A DNA stretch of 45,104 nt from JBBQBM01 sp964554485 (lineage in GTDB: Bacteria > Patescibacteriota > Saccharimonadia > Saccharimonadales > JAGQMS01), in NCBI GenBank assembly GCA_964554485.1, contig CAZKOX010000003.1, positions 1-45,104 of the forward strand. The letters run 5' to 3'. Of this stretch, positions 41,748-45,104 are shown one piece after another. Numbering within the stretch: the first letter of the stretch is position 1; each line of letters opens with the position of its first letter. A program made the translations under genes and the position numbers. The notes under the pieces were generated by a model that worked only from the letters and a program-made list of their open reading frames with translations, had not been told where the DNA came from and ran no database searches.

Positions 41748-42120
41748 CCGAAGTCTATTTTATAGTCTTCTGCACCTTATAATTCTAACATTTGTTAGAT
41801 TGAATTAGAGCGCCATGGGCGTTATAAGTAGCTACCCTCCACTTACTCGTTCGTCTCTGTATATCAGAGGCAACGCTCTAATTCAGACTAATCCCTTTAA
41901 CTACTCACCCCTCTGGTTTTCGGACCGGTTCGGTGCTTCACTTTAACGTGGACGGCGAGTCCTCAAAGACGGATTTATCCGACGCGTTTACTTGTTTATT
42001 AACAAGTTTTCAAACGACGTTTTCGCCTTGGTGGGGTTAAAGGGTGTAATTTGGGCTTGACTAGTTCGAGCCCGTATAGAACCTCCAGCGGTGCCCACCC
42101 CCTCTGGAGGTTCTTTATTT
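41748..42120 (+). ncRNA. Predicted structured non-coding RNA, about 375 nt, family not recognised
   Basis: No convincing coding frame between a consensus promoter and an intrinsic terminator. Dense pairing: hairpin GAAG-T-CTAT/ATAG-T-CTTC at the 5' end; CTAAC/GTTAG; an 11-bp long-range helix, 41802-41812 with 41874-41884 (GAATTAGAGCG); a second, 41893-41901 with 42036-42044 (CCCTTTAAC); between them stems ACCG/CGGT, GGAC/GTCC, CGGAT/ATCCG, ACTTGTT/AACAAGT; and 42053-42060 with 42066-42073. Size and strength suit a housekeeping RNA, but I find neither RNase P (no GAAAGTCC core) nor tmRNA (no tRNA-like ends, no Ala-Ala tag) nor SRP signatures. Unplaced or novel. Confidence 0.68.
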
Positions 42121-42122
42121 TT
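42078..42122 (+). terminator. Intrinsic terminator of the non-coding RNA
   Basis: AGAACCTCCAG (42078-42088) pairs with CTGGAGGTTCT (42104-42114) over 11 bp, 15-nt loop, then TTATTTTT. Confidence 0.85.
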
Positions 42123-42204
42123 GACATTGCACCATGCTTTATAGCACTAGCAAAGCTAGAGCCAAACTCCAAGTCCAAAACAAGAGCTCCGGGAATAAGA
42201 TGTA

Positions 42205-42233
42205 TTGACATAAATAGAGCATAGTGTTATAAT
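42205..42233 (+). promoter_or_regulatory. Perfect consensus promoter of the GC-rich 140-aa gene
   Basis: TTGACA (42205-42210), 17 bp, TATAAT (42228-42233). Confidence 0.92.
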
Positions 42234-42239
42234 GATTTT

Positions 42240-42401
42240 CCTAAACTGCAAATAACAGCAGTTTTGTTATTTGACTGTACGAGATTGAGTATTCCCTTCT
42301 TTAATTCTTCGGAGACCTAAGCGCTAAAATATTAGCTTTTTGGTCTCCGAAGGGTTCCGATGCACATGTAGTGCAACCATGAGGGGAGAAAGTAGAATCA
42401 G
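42240..42401 (+). promoter_or_regulatory. Hairpin-rich 5' leader, attenuator-like
   Basis: About 160 nt: AAATAAC/GTTATTT stem (about 42248-42274); an 11-bp stem, CTTCGGAGACC (42307-42317) with 42342-42352, enclosing a small GCTAA/TTAGC hairpin followed by TTTTT, the layout of a terminator nested in a larger stem; and TGCAC-ATGTA-GTGCA (42361-42375) near the start. An eight-codon frame (42379-42405) ends in ATGA at the gene start. Cis-regulation is inferred; no known riboswitch recognised. Confidence 0.55.
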
Positions 42402-42824
42402 ATGAGCTGCGACTGTGTGAACCTGGTGATCAGGTTGACGTTCAGTGCGAACGAGATCACCATCAAGATCCACGACGCCGAGGGCGAGATCATGCGTCAC
42501 CAGGTGTCGATCATGAAGGTCGAGATGGAGTTCTCCGATGATCCCACCATCAAGGCCAAGCAGATGCACCAGATCGCAGAGATCAAGGTGCGTATCGCAC
42601 GGCGCAGGGCCCAGATCGCTCGACTGACCGTCGAGCTCATCGGGTTGGACGCCGAGATCATGAACGCCATCGAGGCAGCGCGTCGTTGCCAGATGGACGA
42701 CTACGCCAGCGCCTTCGCTGGTCGTGGCTTCCGGGTCAGGAACTTGAACCTTGATGATCTCAACGACATCTTCGGCAGCGCCGTCAACATGGATGATGTC
42801 GTCGATGCGATGCGACGTCCCTGA
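42402..42824 (+). CDS. GC-rich helical protein of unknown function (140 aa)
   Basis: No family recognised. Residues 1-35 look like a beta unit (VNLVIRLTFSANEITIKIHD), then a long amphipathic helix or coiled coil (about 40-100, KQMHQIAEIKVRIARRRAQIA...) and an acidic tail (LNLDDLNDIFGSAVNMDDVV). Soluble. Codon use is strongly C/G-ending and the gene is visibly more GC-rich than anything near it. It has a perfect promoter, a structured leader with GAGGGGAGAAAG upstream of the ATG, and two strong hairpins behind. A long open frame on the other strand (42324-42896) is a by-product of the GC content. Confidence 0.65.
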   Translation: MSCDCVNLVIRLTFSANEITIKIHDAEGEIMRHQVSIMKVEMEFSDDPTIKAKQMHQIAEIKVRIARRRAQIARLTVELIGLDAEIMNAIEAARRCQMDDYASAFAGRGFRVRNLNLDDLNDIFGSAVNMDDVVDAMRRP

Positions 42825-42841
42825 TCCTCGATGACACCAAC

Positions 42842-42876
42842 GACCCCGTGGGAGCCGACAAGGCTTCCACGGGGTC
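42842..42876 (+). terminator. GC-rich 15-bp hairpin behind the 140-aa gene
   Basis: GACCCCGTGG-GAGCC / GGCTT-CCACGGGGTC with a GACAA loop (one G-U pair); no U tract. Confidence 0.6.
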
Positions 42877-42901
42877 AACCCCGCTCTCTCGTACAAAAAT
42901 C

Positions 42902-42926
42902 ACACCCCGTCCAATGGACGGGGTGT
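42902..42926. terminator. Bidirectional terminator between convergent genes
   Basis: ACACCCCGTCC-AAT-GGACGGGGTGT, 11 bp. TTTTT follows closely on the minus strand (behind pth) and TTTTTT farther on the plus strand. Confidence 0.8.
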
Positions 42927-42948
42927 CTTCATAATTTTTTCAAAATTG

Positions 42949-43542
42949 CTACTTAGATGAAATTGCGGTGATGGCTCTTTCAATAACTTCAGGGAGCTTT
43001 TTGGCTTCGGACTTAGAGAAGTCTTGCAGTACAAAATCAGCTAGATCCATCTCGGCTGGAGTTTTTGGGCCTACACCGATTCGAACACGTTTAAAGCCTT
43101 CACCGACGTGAGTAATGACCGATTTTATACCATTATGTCCAGCGTCGCTGCCGCCAACCTTGACGCGAATCTCGCCAAACGGAATGTCAATCTCGTCATA
43201 AACAATCGTAATATCCTCGGGAGAAAGTTTATAAAAATCCATCAATGCCCGAACAGCCTGGCCACTACTGTTCATATAAGTTTGCGGCTTAGCTAAAATA
43301 ACCTCTTGTTTCTTGACGCTGGTTATAGCGACTTCGCTTTTTAGATCCTTTTTTAGGTTCCAACCGGCGCCGCAGTCTTCTGCTAGTTTGTCGATGACCA
43401 TAAAACCGAGGTTGTGGCGGTTCTTGGCATAAACCTCAGTGATGTTGCCAATACCAACAACTAGTCGTTTTTTATTGAAGCCGCTAATAGAGTAGCGCTG
43501 AGATATTGGAGATACGAATTTGTCGCGGCTTAGGATTCCCAT
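42949..43542 (-). CDS. pth: Peptidyl-tRNA hydrolase
   Basis: Releases tRNA from stalled peptidyl-tRNA. 197 aa with KRLVVGIGNITEVYAKNRHNLGFMVIDKL holding the catalytic His in the NRHN motif, KPQTYMNSSGQAV, VYDEIDIPFGEIR and GGSDAGHNGIKS. A basic N-terminal extension of about 25 residues (MGILSRDKFVSPISQRYSIS) precedes the normal start, unusual for Pth; an internal start cannot be excluded. ATG overlaps the der stop by one base. Confidence 0.95.
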   Translation of the reverse strand: MGILSRDKFVSPISQRYSISGFNKKRLVVGIGNITEVYAKNRHNLGFMVIDKLAEDCGAGWNLKKDLKSEVAITSVKKQEVILAKPQTYMNSSGQAVRALMDFYKLSPEDITIVYDEIDIPFGEIRVKVGGSDAGHNGIKSVITHVGEGFKRVRIGVGPKTPAEMDLADFVLQDFSKSEAKKLPEVIERAITAISSK

Positions 43543-44951
43543 TATTTACTCTCTTTCTTTATTTTAAAATTAGGTACTTGTTCTGGTCGCAGTCGGTTCT
43601 TCCAGCTGTATGGATCAGCCTTCTTGCGGTCAACGTGTTTCTCTAGGTACGACATATTAATTGCCGTTCCAGCAAAGCCAAATTCGTTACGTAGCTCTTT
43701 TTCAAGGAAACGCTTGTAGCTCCAATGAAGTAGCTTAGTGTGCGCCCCGAATAGCTTAAAGGTTGGCGTCTTTTCATCTGTTATTTGAGTCATGTAGTTT
43801 AGTTTTGGGTGGCGGTTTTTAAGACCAGCTGGTGGGTGGCGGTGAATTTGGTGTTCGAGCCAAGAGTTGAGTTTGCTGGTGGCGATTTTAGTAGTTCGAG
43901 CTTCTGCGATTTCGCTAGCTAGCTCAAAAATCTTAGTAATGTTTTGGTCCTCTTTGGAGCTTGTAAAAATCAGCGGCGCCCAAGGAATAAATTCGAATTC
44001 GCGGCGAATTCGGGCGGCAACGGTGTCGCGACTAAAAGCATCTTTTTCTTCAAAGCTGTCCCATTTGCTAACGGCAATGATTAGCCCCTTGCCCGCTTCT
44101 TTAATAAGGCCGCCAATTTTTTGGTCAATTTTTGATTCGAGGTCATTAACATCAAGCACAAGTACGCAAATGTCGCTTTCTTCGATTGCGCCAAGTGTTC
44201 GAAGTACTGAAAACTTTTCGATGCCAACTTCGATCTTGCCACTGCGACGAATACCGGCGGTGTCAAGAAGTTCAATCTCGCGTTTTTGATATTTAATAAC
44301 TGCACGATTGACGTCGCGGGTAGTACCAGCTCGGTCTGCTACGATAGCTTGTTGCTTTTTACCAAGGGCGTTAAAAAGTGCTGATTTTCCGACGTTTGGG
44401 CGACCTAAAATTGCCAAACGGATTCTATCGTCGTCTTCGGTAATAGTAGCTTTCGGCAAGTTACTCGTAACAAATTCAAGCATCTCGTGAATGCCATCAT
44501 TTTGGGTAGCGCTGGTATAGATAATCGGCTTAATGCCCAAGCGTTCGAAGTGGTCAAGATTTAGACGATGCGCTTGGTCGACCTTGTTGATAATTAGTCC
44601 GACTGGCTTTCGGCTTTTTAGAGCCATTGTGGCAACTCGACGATCTTCCTCGGTGATTTGCGGTGTGGCTTCAACGACCACTAGAATTAAATCAGCGCTA
44701 TCGGCAGCTTGTTTGATCTGTTCTTGAATAGTTAGCTCAAATTCGTCTTCAGCGGTTTTTAGGCCGGCGGTGTCGACGAGCCAAAAATTATGGTCTTTGT
44801 GGCTAGCTTTGGCGGTAATACTATCGCGGGTTGTTCCTGGCTCCATAGCCACCACAGCCTCTCTTCGGCGTAGAACCGAGTTAAAGAGACTACTCTTGCC
44901 GACATTAGCCCGCCCGACAATAGCTACAATTGGAACTTTTTTAGAACTCAT
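43542..44951 (-). CDS. der: Ribosome-associated GTPase Der (EngA)
   Basis: 469 aa; double-GTPase needed for 50S maturation. First G domain: GRANVGKSS (G1), DTAGL (G3), INKVD (G4); second: GRPNVGKSA, DTAGIRR, SKWD; C-terminal KH-like domain from about 350 (RHPPAGLKNRHPKLNYMTQ). A charged tail ends NFKIKKESK. Probably leaderless: TATAAT lies seven bases before the ATG. Cotranscribed with pth. Confidence 0.97.
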   Translation of the reverse strand: MSSKKVPIVAIVGRANVGKSSLFNSVLRRREAVVAMEPGTTRDSITAKASHKDHNFWLVDTAGLKTAEDEFELTIQEQIKQAADSADLILVVVEATPQITEEDRRVATMALKSRKPVGLIINKVDQAHRLNLDHFERLGIKPIIYTSATQNDGIHEMLEFVTSNLPKATITEDDDRIRLAILGRPNVGKSALFNALGKKQQAIVADRAGTTRDVNRAVIKYQKREIELLDTAGIRRSGKIEVGIEKFSVLRTLGAIEESDICVLVLDVNDLESKIDQKIGGLIKEAGKGLIIAVSKWDSFEEKDAFSRDTVAARIRREFEFIPWAPLIFTSSKEDQNITKIFELASEIAEARTTKIATSKLNSWLEHQIHRHPPAGLKNRHPKLNYMTQITDEKTPTFKLFGAHTKLLHWSYKRFLEKELRNEFGFAGTAINMSYLEKHVDRKKADPYSWKNRLRPEQVPNFKIKKESK

Positions 44952-44953
44952 TG

Positions 44954-44968
44954 GTGCTATTATAGCAC
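44954..44968. promoter_or_regulatory. Palindrome overlapping the der -10 box
   Basis: GTGCTAT-T-ATAGCAC, perfect 7-bp inverted repeat; the minus-strand TATAAT (44964-44959) and the stop codon of the upstream gene lie inside. May be an operator or merely chance. Confidence 0.45.
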
Positions 44969-45104
44969 ATCCACCTCTGAAAATTCGCCTTTTTCTTGAT
45001 TTGATGGCAAAACATAATTTCCGAATTTTGTGCGGTGCAGTTTGGTGACTACAAAGCCAATGGCTTGGAAGGTGCGACGGATTTGGCGGTTGCGGCCCTC
45101 GGAT
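44960..45104 (-). CDS. RsuA/RluB-type pseudouridine synthase, 3' end only
   Basis: The last 47 codons, 5' end outside the window. Reads SEGRNRQIRRTFQAIGF (the family's conserved EGRNRQIRRMF-like motif), then VTKLHRTKFGNYVLP, ending FSEVDVL. Modifies a uridine in 16S or 23S rRNA; which one cannot be told. It precedes der. Confidence 0.85.
   Translation of the reverse strand, partial: SEGRNRQIRRTFQAIGFVVTKLHRTKFGNYVLPSNQEKGEFSEVDVL

Noticed and set aside
42066..42073. tRNA T-arm suggested by TTCGAGCCC
   Set aside because: No 5-bp stem around a 7-nt loop and no acceptor, D or anticodon arms nearby.
41748..42120. tmRNA or RNase P RNA
   Set aside because: Size fits, but tRNA-like ends, tag frame and the GAAAGTCC/ACAGAA cores are missing on both strands.
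42121..42126. TTGACA as another promoter
   Set aside because: No -10 box at 16-18 bp; it belongs to the terminator tail.
41999..42211. 70-aa minus-strand frame within the non-coding RNA
   Set aside because: Lies inside the terminator and helices of a plus-strand transcript; no start signals.
42324..42896. 190-aa open frame on the minus strand, His/Asp-rich
   Set aside because: Antisense of the GC-rich 140-aa gene; runs through two terminators. The plus strand has the promoter and leader.
1..45104. UGA recoding to glycine
   Set aside because: TGA terminates xseB, hsdS and other genes at overlaps with the next start; no in-frame TGA within conserved domains.

Overview
The window looks like a chromosome segment of a Patescibacteria (CPR) bacterium, most likely Saccharibacteria (TM7). 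I infer this from the gene set and order: a compact mraZ-rsmH-ftsL-ftsI-mraY-ftsW-murG-ftsQ division cluster without murC/D/E/F, a single-chain glycyl-tRNA synthetase, a large VirD4/TraG-like ATPase, a sigma-region-4/HARE-HTH fusion and many small membrane proteins. Spacing is tight, with ATGA or one-base overlaps. TGA is used as a stop (xseB, hsdS), so the UGA-glycine code of Absconditabacteria/Gracilibacteria does not apply. Base composition is moderate except for two small GC-rich genes near 40.4-40.7 kb and 42.4-42.8 kb. No tRNA, rRNA, CRISPR array or transposase gene was seen.

Layout. 0-5.3 kb: GT-C glycosyltransferase, a Pro/Ala repeat protein broken by an assembly gap, a small acidic protein, L27 (rpmA), a Trm11-like RNA methylase, a flippase-like membrane protein and a small membrane protein. 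5.4-13.8 kb: a type I restriction-modification operon (hsdM, hsdS, hsdR) with five extra genes threaded between the subunits: a coiled-coil two-TM protein, a TM/zinc-ribbon protein, a beta-flower-like protein, a second coiled-coil two-TM protein and an AbiV-type HEPN protein. xseA and xseB follow directly. 15.1-18.4 kb: a membrane-anchored methyltransferase, a secreted or anchored protein, a second assembly gap, a two-component-like pair lacking both phospho-acceptors, and recO. 18.4-23.8 kb: a strongly promoted small protein, glyS, a NYN nuclease, a Pif1-like helicase and a GH1 glycosidase.

23.8-32.3 kb is the division/wall cluster, headed by a promoter that carries four TGGG MraZ boxes. After a 596-bp AT-rich convergent gap the genes lie mostly on the minus strand: VirD4-like ATPase, an unknown protein, the sigma4-HARE protein, a 61-aa membrane protein, topA (with a displaced C-terminal tail), a GC-rich membrane protein, dprA, pth, der and the 3' end of an RsuA/RluB pseudouridine synthase. 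Between dprA and pth, on the plus strand, are a probable 375-nt structured RNA with its own consensus promoter and terminator, then a GC-rich 140-aa gene with a hairpin-rich leader.

Genes working together: hsdM/S/R plus the embedded genes form one translationally coupled defence operon; xseA/B, recO, dprA, topA and the Pif1-like helicase handle DNA; pth, der, L27 and glyS serve translation; the dcw genes make lipid II and the septal synthase. Strong promoters repeatedly match TTGACA-17-TATAAT, and several genes begin 6-8 nt after a -10 box, suggesting leaderless mRNAs. Both N gaps are associated with 55-bp identical sequences, which points to de Bruijn-graph assembly breaks.
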